Of a DNA stretch of 15,490 nucleotides, positions 1-7,626 are shown in pieces (position 1 is the first letter of the stretch; every line of letters begins with the position of its first letter). The notes beneath the pieces were generated by a model. It was not told the DNA's origin. It did not search any database and worked only from the letters and a program-made list of their open reading frames with translations. The stretch is from the NCBI GenBank assembly GCA_035630195.1, contig DASQLD010000225.1, positions 1 to 15,490 of the forward strand, given 5' to 3'. Source of the stretch: DASQDN01 sp035630195 (GTDB taxonomy: Bacteria; Acidobacteriota; Terriglobia; Bryobacterales; Bryobacteraceae). The translations under genes and the position numbers were made by a program.

Positions 1-886
1 TGCCGTTGTAGAGCTTCGGTAGAACAACAGGTCCACCGAAGCTGCCCCCAAATTGATTTCTCTTTACAGTGTCGCGGCCCGAGAAAAAGTTTGCCGCATT
101 CAACTCATAGTTCCGAAGGTACTCAAACAGTGACCCGTGAACTCGGTTCGTTCCCGACTTTGTAACCACATTGACAACACCGCCCACTCCTCGGCCATAC
201 TGTGCATCGAACGTGCTCGTTTGAATTGAGAATTCCTGCACGGCGTCGGGATTAGGAAACGGTAGCGCTGTGTTGGTGTATCCATCATTGTTGTCGCCGT
301 TATCGAGAAGGAAGTTGGTTCCGTTCCCGCGCGAGCCGTTGATCGATGCGGTCACAGCAGTGCCCAGGTTCTGAATTTGATTCGTCTGTCCGGTCGCCCC
401 CTCCGTGGAAACTCCGGCATTAATTTGCATCAGGTTCAGGACGTTCCGTCCATTCAGAGGAAGATCCTGGACGCGGCGCGTATCGACTACCTGCACCAAG
501 GTCGTCGAGGTTGCCTGGACTAACGATGCTTCCGCCGTAACCTGGATCTGTTCAGAGGTGCTGCGCACTTCCAACTGTGCATCAGTTTGCACCGTCGTGT
601 TTACTTGGAGCAGGACATCTTTGCGAACAGATGAACCGAAGCCTTCCTTGTCCACTCTCACCGAATAGGTTCCGACCGGCAGAAAAGTAAGAGTGAACTT
701 TCCAGTGTCATCCGCTGTCGTATCGCGTACCTGGTTTGTCTCTTGATTCGTGACGATCACGGAAGCCGCGGGGATTACAGCGCCGGAGCGGTCTGTCACA
801 GATCCTGTAATAGTGCCGGTCGCCTGCCCGAAGCACTGGCTAATCGAGGCTAGCAAAAATGAAAACACGAGTATTCGGCTATACAT
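1..886 (-). CDS. TonB-dependent outer-membrane receptor, Oar/carboxypeptidase-regulatory type (partial, N-terminal 295 residues)
   Basis: The gene starts at ATG 884-886 and runs off the left edge, so its C-terminus is not visible. A TCAGGAG ribosome site lies 7 nt upstream of the ATG. Residues 1-20 form a signal peptide ending around CFGQ. Residues 22-105 match a carboxypeptidase-regulatory (Ig-like) domain, with GTITGSVTDRSGAVIPAA at the start and LPVGTYSVRVDKEGF near its end. A plug-like region follows: DLPLNGRN at 141-148 and GVGGVVNVVTKSGTN at 233-247 are hallmarks of the large receptors abundant in Solibacter-type acidobacteria. Such proteins form outer-membrane beta-barrels of roughly 1000-1200 residues that import ligands with TonB energy. 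It lies 79 nt after the MFS stop on the same strand with no clear terminator between, so it may be the last gene of the uptake unit. Family assignment is firm; the ligand is unknown. Confidence 0.93.
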   Translation of the reverse strand, partial: MYSRILVFSFLLASISQCFGQATGTITGSVTDRSGAVIPAASVIVTNQETNQVRDTTADDTGKFTLTFLPVGTYSVRVDKEGFGSSVRKDVLLQVNTTVQTDAQLEVRSTSEQIQVTAEASLVQATSTTLVQVVDTRRVQDLPLNGRNVLNLMQINAGVSTEGATGQTNQIQNLGTAVTASINGSRGNGTNFLLDNGDNNDGYTNTALPFPNPDAVQEFSIQTSTFDAQYGRGVGGVVNVVTKSGTNRVHGSLFEYLRNYELNAANFFSGRDTVKRNQFGGSFGGPVVLPKLYNG

Positions 887-965
887 GAAAATTCTCCTGA
901 GCGCTTGGGAGCACAGTAGCACCCTAATGGATCTCCAGCAATAGCGGTCTTGCTCCGGCATCCAC

Positions 966-2147
966 CTATATGGATTCTGCAGGCACGGGCTTGAATTCTT
1001 CGCGAGCCAAAAAGTGGTAAGCGAGTACGCCGATCAATAGAAACACCAGGATAGCGATGAAGGGAGCATGGAATCCTCCAGTGGCTTCCTTCAGCCATCC
1101 AGTCAGAAGGGCGGCGGCAATCCCCGATAGGCTATTGGCGCAATTTTGAATTCCGATTACGCGTCCGATCGAGTTCTGTGGCGTGAGCGCTTGGGTTAAA
1201 GCCCAATAATTCGCGGTTGTGAAGCCAAGACCTGCAAGCGACACGACGGCGAAAAAGAGGGCAGTGGAGTTCGACTCGGTAAAGACGCCGAACACCTCAA
1301 TGGAAGCTATCAGCATGCCAAGGATTGTGAAGAGTTTACGAGTTCGGATAGGGTCGCGGCCGTTGGCAATCAACCGGTCGGCGAGCCAACCTGCCGGCGC
1401 GGCGACGATCGCCATGCCCGCAAAACTCGCTGCGGAATAGGCGCTCATCTCCTGCATCGAGAGATGCCGGTGCTCGACGAAATACGCCGGCAGCCATGTC
1501 ATATAGAACATGTAGAAGTAGCTATAGCAGAAGGCGCCGATGATCACTCCCCAGATCGCGGGAGAACTCAGCAACTCCCGGATGGAGAGAGGCTTAGAGG
1601 CGTCCTGGGCTTGTACTGCAGGACGGCGCAGGTCGTTCGGAGCGGCCAGCAGCCAAGGTATCAACCAAACGGCGCATCCGAGTCCCATGACGAGAAACAT
1701 GCCGCGCCACCCGAAGTATTGAATTAACGCCGCGGTAACAGGCACAGCGATGGCTGAGCCGATCTTGGAGCCGGTTGTATAAATGCCGAGCGCTGCGCCA
1801 CGCTCTTTTTCCGCAAAGTTATACCGGATCCAGCGCATACTGGCCGGAGTTACAACGGATTCACACACGCCGAGTATCAGTCGCAACGTGAAGAGTTGCG
1901 ACATGGAGGTCACTGCGGTCGTCAGAGCCGAAACCAAGCTCCAAAGCACGAAGCCGGTTGCGAAGGTGTATTTCGACCCGAAGCGGTCCACCAGATAGCC
2001 GGCAGGTATCTGCATGATCGCGTAAGACCAAAAGAATGCCGAGTTGAGCATACCCCGGTCCGTATCGCTAAGCCGGAATGCACTGACGAACTCGGGAAGG
2101 GAAAGGACGACCGATAGATTGATTCTGTCCAGATAGGCGATGACCAT
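966..2147 (-). CDS. MFS transporter, anion:cation symporter (ACS)-like
   Basis: This is a major facilitator superfamily permease with about 12 membrane segments. The first visible motif, AYLDRINLSVVLS, is the conserved end of helix 1 in ACS-family symporters for organic and sugar acids. GYLVDRFGSKYTFATG follows as the helix 2-3 loop signature. The ATG at 2145-2147 would start translation inside helix 1, which is unlikely to be right. The same frame stays open upstream to a TAG at 2289-2291 and encodes residues expected at the family N-terminus, including NRYYLLTLLSVG, but has no ATG, GTG or TTG. An ATG at 2264-2266 overlaps the aminotransferase stop as ATGA, and adding one C to the following CCCC run would join it to this frame. 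The coded protein therefore probably begins at 2266. Either the gene has a one-base lesion or the sequence has an error. The substrate is unknown; neighbours suggest an organic acid. Confidence 0.9.
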   Translation of the reverse strand: MVIAYLDRINLSVVLSLPEFVSAFRLSDTDRGMLNSAFFWSYAIMQIPAGYLVDRFGSKYTFATGFVLWSLVSALTTAVTSMSQLFTLRLILGVCESVVTPASMRWIRYNFAEKERGAALGIYTTGSKIGSAIAVPVTAALIQYFGWRGMFLVMGLGCAVWLIPWLLAAPNDLRRPAVQAQDASKPLSIRELLSSPAIWGVIIGAFCYSYFYMFYMTWLPAYFVEHRHLSMQEMSAYSAASFAGMAIVAAPAGWLADRLIANGRDPIRTRKLFTILGMLIASIEVFGVFTESNSTALFFAVVSLAGLGFTTANYWALTQALTPQNSIGRVIGIQNCANSLSGIAAALLTGWLKEATGGFHAPFIAILVFLLIGVLAYHFLAREEFKPVPAESI

Positions 2148-2262
2148 GCCTACGCTGAGCAGTGTTAGCAGGTAGTAGCGATTGTATTGTCGCGACCCGA
2201 CGCCGCTTGCATTGCCCGTAGCGGCATCCGCCAGCTTCGTATAGAGAGAATTACTCAGGGGA

Positions 2263-3606
2263 TCATACCCTAGCTGCTGAACGTTGTTCTATCAGATCCT
2301 TCGCGTGCCTAACGAGGGCGCTCACGGTCTGATCTATATCTTCCCTTGTGTGGGCCGCCGACAGAGACCATTGCTTGGCGCCGAGCGGGAAGACATAGAT
2401 ACCATCCTCGATTAAACGACGACGCAACGCCGTATCCAATTCGAAATCATGATTCGCGGCGACATCGTGCCAATCCTGGGGAATATGGTCCATGAAGTAG
2501 AGGCAGAAAGCGGATCCGATTCTTGAGATCTGCCAGGGTGTGCTTTCGTCGAGTTCCTGTACCAGACAATTTTCGAGGTAGGCCCCCATTTCCTCGAGCT
2601 GCCCGTAGACTTTGCCGTCGTTCTCGAGTAGCCGCTCCAAAGTAGCGATTGCCGCTGCGGTTGGTACCGGATGAGCATTGTACGTGCCGGCCAGGAGAAC
2701 GCGTTCCGATGCGTTCGGATGGACGAACAGATCCATCAAGTCCGCGCGACCGCCGATCGCCGCGATCGGATATCCGTTCGCGAGGGCCTTTCCATAGACC
2801 ACGACGTCGGGAGATACGTTCGCAATCGCCGAGTACCCGCCGAAGCCATGCCGAAATCCCGTCTTAACCTCGTCGAAAATCAGCACAAACCCGAATTCAT
2901 CGGCGAGCGCGCGCAGACCTTCCAGGTATCCCGGAAGCGGAGGTACGACACCAATATTCTGAAGTACTGGCTCCGTAATCAGTCCGGCCACAGAATACTT
3001 CTCACAGATGCCCCGGACCGATTGTAGGTCGTTGAAGCTGACCGGATGAATCAGTTCGCTGTGTCCTTTTGGAATTCCCGCACTGATGGGGCAGAAGGGA
3101 AGTTCGACCCCGTTTTGACGCGGACCCAACTGTTCGAGCGGCGTCATCAGATTACAGGCGACATCGTTGTGCCAGCCGTTATAACCGCCTTGCATCACGA
3201 TGAGGTGATCCCGGCCGGTCGCTGCCCTTGCGAGTCGGAGAGCCTGGTAGGTCGCTTCACTACCCGTGTTCAAAAACTGAACAGAATCGACAAAAGGAAT
3301 ATGGGAGCAGATAAGGTCAGCAAGCCTGCCTTCGAGAACCGTGGTTCCCGATCCGTAAAGGCTGGCCCCCTCTTGAATCACCCGGCATACTGCTTCATTC
3401 ACGGCCGGATCGTTGTGACCCAAAATATGCGGCGCGAACGCGGCGTGATAGTCGATGTAGCGGGCGCCTTCGGCGCTCCAAATATAGGCGCCTTGGCCTT
3501 TGACGAAAACTATTTCCGGATTCGCTGCCCGGTTCGTGGAGACAACGCCACCCGGAATGAACCTTCGATTCTTTTCGAGGATTTCGGCAGATTGAGAGTA
3601 TTTCAT
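2263..3606 (-). CDS. Class III aminotransferase, glutamate-1-semialdehyde 2,1-aminomutase-like
   Basis: This is a PLP-dependent fold-type I enzyme of 447 residues, close to the usual length for the glutamate-1-semialdehyde aminomutase (GSAM) branch. NTGSEA lies at 113-118 and GGYNGWHND (cofactor pocket) at 140-148. FDEVKTGFR is at 244-252, with D245 expected to contact the pyridine nitrogen. YGKALANGYP is at 271-280, with K273 the likely Schiff-base lysine. These show an active aminotransferase or aminomutase. A true heme-pathway HemL is doubtful, because the gene sits in a catabolic or uptake cluster and NGYP replaces the GGGxP that usually follows the GSAM lysine. Enzymes of this branch also transaminate other 2-oxo or semialdehyde compounds. 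The start at ATG 3604-3606 has no clear Shine-Dalgarno site. A candidate promoter lies 34-60 nt upstream. Its stop TGA (2263-2265) overlaps the presumed MFS start. Confidence 0.92.
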   Translation of the reverse strand: MKYSQSAEILEKNRRFIPGGVVSTNRAANPEIVFVKGQGAYIWSAEGARYIDYHAAFAPHILGHNDPAVNEAVCRVIQEGASLYGSGTTVLEGRLADLICSHIPFVDSVQFLNTGSEATYQALRLARAATGRDHLIVMQGGYNGWHNDVACNLMTPLEQLGPRQNGVELPFCPISAGIPKGHSELIHPVSFNDLQSVRGICEKYSVAGLITEPVLQNIGVVPPLPGYLEGLRALADEFGFVLIFDEVKTGFRHGFGGYSAIANVSPDVVVYGKALANGYPIAAIGGRADLMDLFVHPNASERVLLAGTYNAHPVPTAAAIATLERLLENDGKVYGQLEEMGAYLENCLVQELDESTPWQISRIGSAFCLYFMDHIPQDWHDVAANHDFELDTALRRRLIEDGIYVFPLGAKQWSLSAAHTREDIDQTVSALVRHAKDLIEQRSAARV

Positions 3607-3632
3607 TTGAACAGCGCGACGGGGTCGCTCGT

Positions 3633-3666
3633 GCCCTCGATTATAGACAGGATCAGCCTGTGCAAA
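3633..3666 (-). promoter_or_regulatory. Candidate sigma70-type promoter for the aminotransferase-MFS genes
   Basis: On the minus strand a perfect TATAAT lies at 3640-3645, preceded by TTTGCA at 3661-3666 (4 of 6 matches to TTGACA) with a 15-nt spacer. The predicted transcript would begin near 3633, about 27 nt before the aminotransferase ATG. The spacer is shorter than the ideal 17 nt, so this is a moderate candidate. It is the only gap above 100 nt inside the minus-strand cluster. Confidence 0.45.
3647..3661. promoter_or_regulatory. Candidate operator, 15-bp inverted repeat between -35 and -10
   Basis: The sequence ACAGG-atcag-CCTGT is a perfect 5-bp inverted repeat with a 5-nt centre. It sits exactly in the spacer between the candidate -35 and -10 elements, just downstream of the iclR-type gene. 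IclR regulators commonly bind short palindromes that overlap promoters, so this is a plausible target of the adjacent regulator. No second copy was noticed elsewhere in the window. Confidence 0.35.
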
Positions 3667-3714
3667 ATTGCTCTTCAGCCAGGAATGCGGCGATGCATCC
3701 AGGTATACGGACAG

Positions 3715-4554
3715 CTAAGCTTTCTGCTCACGTTCCACCGGCGATCGGCCAACGTGTAGAGCATGACTGATCGCTTCTGCCGCCCGGGTGAGGTGGCGAA
3801 CCAATTCGCCTTTGTTCTCATTGGTGACCTGGATAACCGATCCAGCCAGGCTCACGGCGGCAACGATGCGACCGCGATCCAACACAGGAACCCCGATGCA
3901 GCGGTATCCGACCTCGTCTTCCTCGTCATCGGTCGCAAAACCATTGGTCCGAACGGTGTCCAGTTCCTGTTTCAGGCGCTTTGCCGAAACGATTGTGTTC
4001 TCGTTGTGGCGCGGGAACGTACGGCTTCGAAGAAATTGCTCCAGGTCCTCGGCCGGCAGATTCGCGATTAACGCTTTTCCCATGCCCGTGCAGTGAACGT
4101 CCATCCGCCTTCCGAGCCAGGTCGCGAGGCCCGTCACGCCGGGCGGATCAACCTTGGCAATGAGAATCACTTCCCCTCCCTCCAACACTCCCAGGTGCAC
4201 CGTGAGCTTAGTAGCCATCATCAGTTGGCGAAGGTGGGGCATCGCCGCCTCGCGGACATCTTGTCCCGCAAGAGCGTGGCTTGCCAAGGAAAAGAGCTTC
4301 TGCCCAAGCACGTAACGCCGAGTACGGTCACTGCGACTCAGGTACCCTTGACGCAACAGAGTAAGCAGGATGCAGTGGGCGGAGCTTTTTGGTATCTGCA
4401 GTTTTCGCGCTACATCCGGCAGCGTGAGACCGTTCGAAGAAGCTGCTAGAAGTTCGAGCGCCGCAAAGGCGCGTTCCAACACGGGTACCGAGCGGGTTCG
4501 CCCCGCTTCCGCCCGAGTTTCAGCTTCTAGTCCGTCCAGACAGGACTCGTCCAT
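3715..4554 (-). CDS. IclR family transcriptional regulator
   Basis: This 279-residue protein has the two-domain IclR layout. Residues 24-80 form the winged helix-turn-helix: PVLERAFAALELL, then LPDVARKLQIPKSSAHCILLTLLRQGYL, then the wing RRYVLG. Residues 95-268 form the effector-binding domain, with VHCTGMGKALIA at 153-164 and DDEEDEVGYRCIGVPVLD at 209-226, both typical of the family's ligand pocket. The first 20 residues are a charged extension of unclear role. The start at ATG 4552-4554 lies 28 nt inside the end of the DUF3604 gene, which implies translational coupling and co-transcription with the upstream enzymes. A gap with a promoter and palindrome candidate follows its stop at 3715, so the regulator probably senses the substrate or an intermediate and controls the downstream aminotransferase-transporter genes. 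The family call is firm; the ligand is unknown. Confidence 0.94.
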   Translation of the reverse strand: MDESCLDGLEAETRAEAGRTRSVPVLERAFAALELLAASSNGLTLPDVARKLQIPKSSAHCILLTLLRQGYLSRSDRTRRYVLGQKLFSLASHALAGQDVREAAMPHLRQLMMATKLTVHLGVLEGGEVILIAKVDPPGVTGLATWLGRRMDVHCTGMGKALIANLPAEDLEQFLRSRTFPRHNENTIVSAKRLKQELDTVRTNGFATDDEEDEVGYRCIGVPVLDRGRIVAAVSLAGSVIQVTNENKGELVRHLTRAAEAISHALHVGRSPVEREQKA

Positions 4555-6386
4555 GCTCTTTGCCCATCCACTTGCCTGACACGCAGGTAATAGAATGCCG
4601 CGTCCGCTGCCTCACATTCGACTTCTTGCTTCAGACTTGTATCGCCCGATCCTCGGAACACCCGCCAGACCTCGGAGTTTCGCACGACCTCGACTCGCTC
4701 GATTGGAGCTGTGCCGTGTACTTCGACTCGCATCGGTTGGGTTTTCCCAGTTCGAGACACGACCGATCCCATCGGCGCGCCTCCCACCGAGAAACGGACA
4801 ATGATTCGCGCTCCGGTCGTCCCGTAGCAGCGTCGTTGTCTGAGGGAACGGAATAGTGATTCCCTGCTTAGATCCTCAGCCCAGATTGCGCATAAGCCGC
4901 CCGGAAACGGAGTGTGAATCTGACGGTCACCCGGATAACTTCGGCCCGGCATCCCGACGTGATTATCGGAGGACGCGATCATGCCCATACGATACCCCCG
5001 GCGAAAGGCTTCCCATGCGCCTGCTCCCGGCGTCTGCCCCTTGCTCCACAAATCGAGCCCTGGTGATTCGCTCTGTCCCCAGCAGGAGTAGATCTCCATC
5101 ACCGGCTCGAGTTCGGGGTCATGATACTGCCAGTCGGTCCAGGTCTTAACGTGATGCGGGATAATCATGACGTCATTGCGACCGCGATAATGCGCGAAAA
5201 CTACATCAGGATGAAAGGTATTGAAGCGCTTGGCGTCTAGCGGCTTGTCGATGTCGTCGCTCGAATAGATAACGTTGCGATGACCCAGAGGCGATCCAGC
5301 CTCGTAGCCCTTCAGCGTGACAAAGCGTCCGGGTTGGTGGTATTCGCGGACCTTCTCCTGGCAGTATTCCCATGCGTCTGTTAGACACGCGCCCTGGTCG
5401 GTAATCGCAACGAAGTCCAACAGGCTGACTTCGCGGGCATACCGATAACACTCGTCGAGCGTGCCGCAGGAAATTCCTTTCGACCACCCGGTCTGACGAA
5501 AATCCATTTTCTGCGAGTGCATCACATGATGCTCGCTTTGGGCGTGGAGGTCGCCCCAATACAAATTCAGACCGTCGTCTGAGGCCGGCACTGTTGGATT
5601 TGCGTGGCCCCAAATGACTCCGTTCGAGTCGGTCAGGACATACGCATTGGCCGCTGAAACTTCGCTGTGGGTTCCCGAGCGACAGGTCACATCTTGATCG
5701 CCTAGCCGCAAGTGCACGTCTTTGTCTGAATTCGGGATGCATTGGCACTCATCGGTTATCGCGATTCGGTGATGAGCAGGAGAACCGTTGGAAACAGAAG
5801 GTACGGCAACATTGGCGCGCACGGCAGGACCAGCCACAACATCGAGAAAATAGGGACTCCCATCGATTTCGAGGAAGTCTTCCTGGCCGGCCGGTTGCAC
5901 AAATGCGGTGATATTGATCGCCTGCTCGGTGAATGTTTGAATTCGTGTATCGATGCCGAAGCTGCGATCTCCGTAGAAAATCTCTATGCGGTCTCCCGGG
6001 GAGAGCGCCTGATCTTCGAGCGTCAGCGTGATCCACCACCGCCAGTAGGCGGCGGCCGGGTCTTCGTCAGGAACCAGCATGCGCTCCATCACAGCAAGGG
6101 AGAAATTGGCGCCGGAGATGATGCTAGCCGTCGTATTGACGGGATGAAACGGAGCAAGACGACGGTCGCTTCCCGAAATCAGCTCATCCCAATAACGTTG
6201 TTGAGGAACAACAGGCCGATCCCATCCGGTGTTCGGAAGTCCAACACGGAATTGCGAACCCGATGGAAGTCCGGATGAACCAATCGTGAATTCCAAACGC
6301 AGATCTGCTTGCTGGCCCGCAACTAGAGGCCGATCGCCCAGTAATCGGAATTGCCCCAGTTCGGAGCCTGCGGAAGGTGGTCTCAA
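4527..6386 (-). CDS. DUF3604 / PHP-type metal-dependent hydrolase
   Basis: This 619-residue protein has no signal peptide and should be cytoplasmic. Residues 15-265 look like beta-rich domains preceding the catalytic part. The PHP-like metal-binding pattern follows: YWGDLHAQSE at 276-285 (D279, H281), FVAITDQG at 325-332 (D330), IIPHH at 408-412, and IASSDNHVGMPGR at 470-482 (D474, H476). This arrangement is characteristic of DUF3604, a PHP-superfamily group predicted to hydrolyse phosphoester or other bonds, with no established general reaction. A beta-type C-terminal tail (about 530-619) contains RVEVVRNSEVW. Translation starts at TTG 6384-6386, directly after the enolase stop. An AGGAG site lies 7 nt upstream, inside the end of the enolase gene, which supports the TTG start. 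Its 3' end overlaps the iclR start. It likely works on the same compound as the enolase homologue. Confidence 0.88.
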   Translation of the reverse strand: MRPPSAGSELGQFRLLGDRPLVAGQQADLRLEFTIGSSGLPSGSQFRVGLPNTGWDRPVVPQQRYWDELISGSDRRLAPFHPVNTTASIISGANFSLAVMERMLVPDEDPAAAYWRWWITLTLEDQALSPGDRIEIFYGDRSFGIDTRIQTFTEQAINITAFVQPAGQEDFLEIDGSPYFLDVVAGPAVRANVAVPSVSNGSPAHHRIAITDECQCIPNSDKDVHLRLGDQDVTCRSGTHSEVSAANAYVLTDSNGVIWGHANPTVPASDDGLNLYWGDLHAQSEHHVMHSQKMDFRQTGWSKGISCGTLDECYRYAREVSLLDFVAITDQGACLTDAWEYCQEKVREYHQPGRFVTLKGYEAGSPLGHRNVIYSSDDIDKPLDAKRFNTFHPDVVFAHYRGRNDVMIIPHHVKTWTDWQYHDPELEPVMEIYSCWGQSESPGLDLWSKGQTPGAGAWEAFRRGYRMGMIASSDNHVGMPGRSYPGDRQIHTPFPGGLCAIWAEDLSRESLFRSLRQRRCYGTTGARIIVRFSVGGAPMGSVVSRTGKTQPMRVEVHGTAPIERVEVVRNSEVWRVFRGSGDTSLKQEVECEAADAAFYYLRVRQVDGQRAWTSPVWTD

Positions 6387-7598
6387 TCAAGAACTCCTGC
6401 TATTCAGTTTGGGTCCATCCGCCGTGACAGTCCAATGCTCGACGGCGTGCCGTAGGACTTCGTCTTCGCACACACGAACACCGAGACCGGGGCCCTCCGG
6501 GACGACAAGTTGTCCACGATCTGTCTCCAGCTTAGTTTCGAGGAAACGATTGGCGGTTTCGAACAGGTCGAACTGGTGTTCCTGGATCATAAAGTTGGGC
6601 AGAGATGCGGCAACCTGCCAAGTCGCAGCCATGCCAATTCCGGAACAGACTCCGACATGCAATGCAACGGGAATATGCATCGCATGAGCGATGTTCGCAA
6701 TTCGCCGAACGGCGGTAACCCCCGAACGGACCACATCGGGTTGCGCAATTCGAATAGCGCCCGATTGCAACCACGGAAGGAACTGTTGAACCGATCGCAG
6801 ATATTCTCCGCCCGCGATCCGTGTCCGGATTCGAGAGCCGAGACTGCGATGCCCTTCCACGTCTTCGCTCCCTAAGGGAGCTTCGAAGAATGCGCCGTTC
6901 AGTTCATCCAGCAAGGAGCCAATTTTCATGGCGCCAGCCCAGTCTGATGAGTGGATACAATCCACGGCAAGTAGCGCTTCGGAGCCAATGGCATCCCGCA
7001 CGGCTCTCAATTCTTCCAGGGAGTCAGCCGTGGGTTGGCCGGAGAAAACCTTCACGCCCCGCATTCCGGCCAAACAAGCTTGCTTCGCCGCTTCGATCCG
7101 CTCGTTCGGAGTCGGCTTACGTAGTCCCGACAAATAAGCTGGGAGTCGGGTTTGAAAGCGCCCTCCGAGCAGTTCACAGATCGGAGCGTTCCACGTAAGC
7201 CCTCGAATGTCCCACAGCGCGGTGTCGACGGCTCCAATGGCATCGAGCAGAAATCCACCGTTCTGTCCTCGCACTAACATCATGTGATAGAGCCGTTCGT
7301 AGATCCACTCGGAGGACAGCGCGGGCTGGCCAATGACTGCGGGCCCGATCAGCCGAACGAGAATCGACGCCGGAGTTTCTGGCGATAGCGGCGCTTGTGC
7401 TTCGCCCCATCCACTGAGGCCAGTAGAAGTAGTTAGCTTGACCAGGCACGTTTCGGTCAGCCGGCTATAAGCCTGACGCCATTGCGGTTCGAAATAATAA
7501 TCGGTGCCCGGCAGCCGGTTCGGCGCCGAATCATGACCGCCGACGCGATAGTGCTGGTCGACCTTAACAACATAAACATCTGCCTGTTCGATTTGCAT
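6387..7598 (-). CDS. Enolase-superfamily enzyme, mandelate racemase/acid-sugar dehydratase-like
   Basis: This 403-residue protein has the capping domain plus TIM barrel of the mandelate racemase/muconate lactonizing enzyme group. Metal ligands are D213 (AVDC), E239 (FFEAPL) and E265 (AGGEYL), spaced 26 and 26 as in mandelate racemase. The D288/H314 dyad (QPDVV, VALHVG) fits the general base on barrel strands 6-7, and E340 fits the strand 8 acid. The usual KxK on strand 2 reads K183-V-F185, so the second lysine is absent. That argues against a two-base racemase and for a one-base reaction such as sugar-acid dehydration; this is inference. The start at ATG 7596-7598 lies 17 nt after the TauE stop. 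It has no Shine-Dalgarno site, only a tandem pyrimidine-rich repeat, so translation may depend on coupling. The start region is repeated at 13955-13972. Confidence 0.92.
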   Translation of the reverse strand: MQIEQADVYVVKVDQHYRVGGHDSAPNRLPGTDYYFEPQWRQAYSRLTETCLVKLTTSTGLSGWGEAQAPLSPETPASILVRLIGPAVIGQPALSSEWIYERLYHMMLVRGQNGGFLLDAIGAVDTALWDIRGLTWNAPICELLGGRFQTRLPAYLSGLRKPTPNERIEAAKQACLAGMRGVKVFSGQPTADSLEELRAVRDAIGSEALLAVDCIHSSDWAGAMKIGSLLDELNGAFFEAPLGSEDVEGHRSLGSRIRTRIAGGEYLRSVQQFLPWLQSGAIRIAQPDVVRSGVTAVRRIANIAHAMHIPVALHVGVCSGIGMAATWQVAASLPNFMIQEHQFDLFETANRFLETKLETDRGQLVVPEGPGLGVRVCEDEVLRHAVEHWTVTADGPKLNSRSS

Positions 7599-7604
7599 GG
7601 TTCA
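7587..7604 (-). repeat. Direct repeat copy A (18 bp), spanning the enolase start codon
   Basis: The minus-strand sequence TGAACCATGCAAATCGAA contains the enolase ATG. It recurs exactly, in the same orientation, at 13955-13972 next to the end of the UnbV pseudogene. With a one-base gap the match extends through a further AGG. Confidence 0.85.
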
Positions 7605-7626
7605 GGGGGACAGGTTCAGCGGGACA
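7599..7626. repeat. Imperfect 14-bp tandem duplication at the TauE stop / enolase leader
   Basis: Two adjacent 14-mers read GGTTCAGGGGGACA and GGTTCAGCGGGACA on the plus strand (13 of 14 identical). The duplication covers the TauE stop codon and the whole gap to the enolase ATG. It supplies no purine-rich ribosome site for the enolase gene. Confidence 0.8.

Noticed and set aside
2264..2275. Tiny separate ORF beginning at the ATGA overlap
   Set aside because: It stops after three codons, so it is better explained as the original MFS start followed by a one-base loss.
3046..3759. Plus-strand open frame of 237 codons
   Set aside because: It lies antisense to the aminotransferase, whose motifs are unambiguous, and its translation resembles no protein family.
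5206..5748. Minus-strand open frame of 180 codons
   Set aside because: It is a shifted-frame shadow inside the DUF3604 gene, which carries the GDLH and SDNH motifs in the other frame; this one is Arg/Ser-rich with no motifs.
5742..6278. Plus-strand open frame of 178 codons
   Set aside because: It is antisense to the N-terminal part of the DUF3604 gene and has no recognisable domain or ribosome site.
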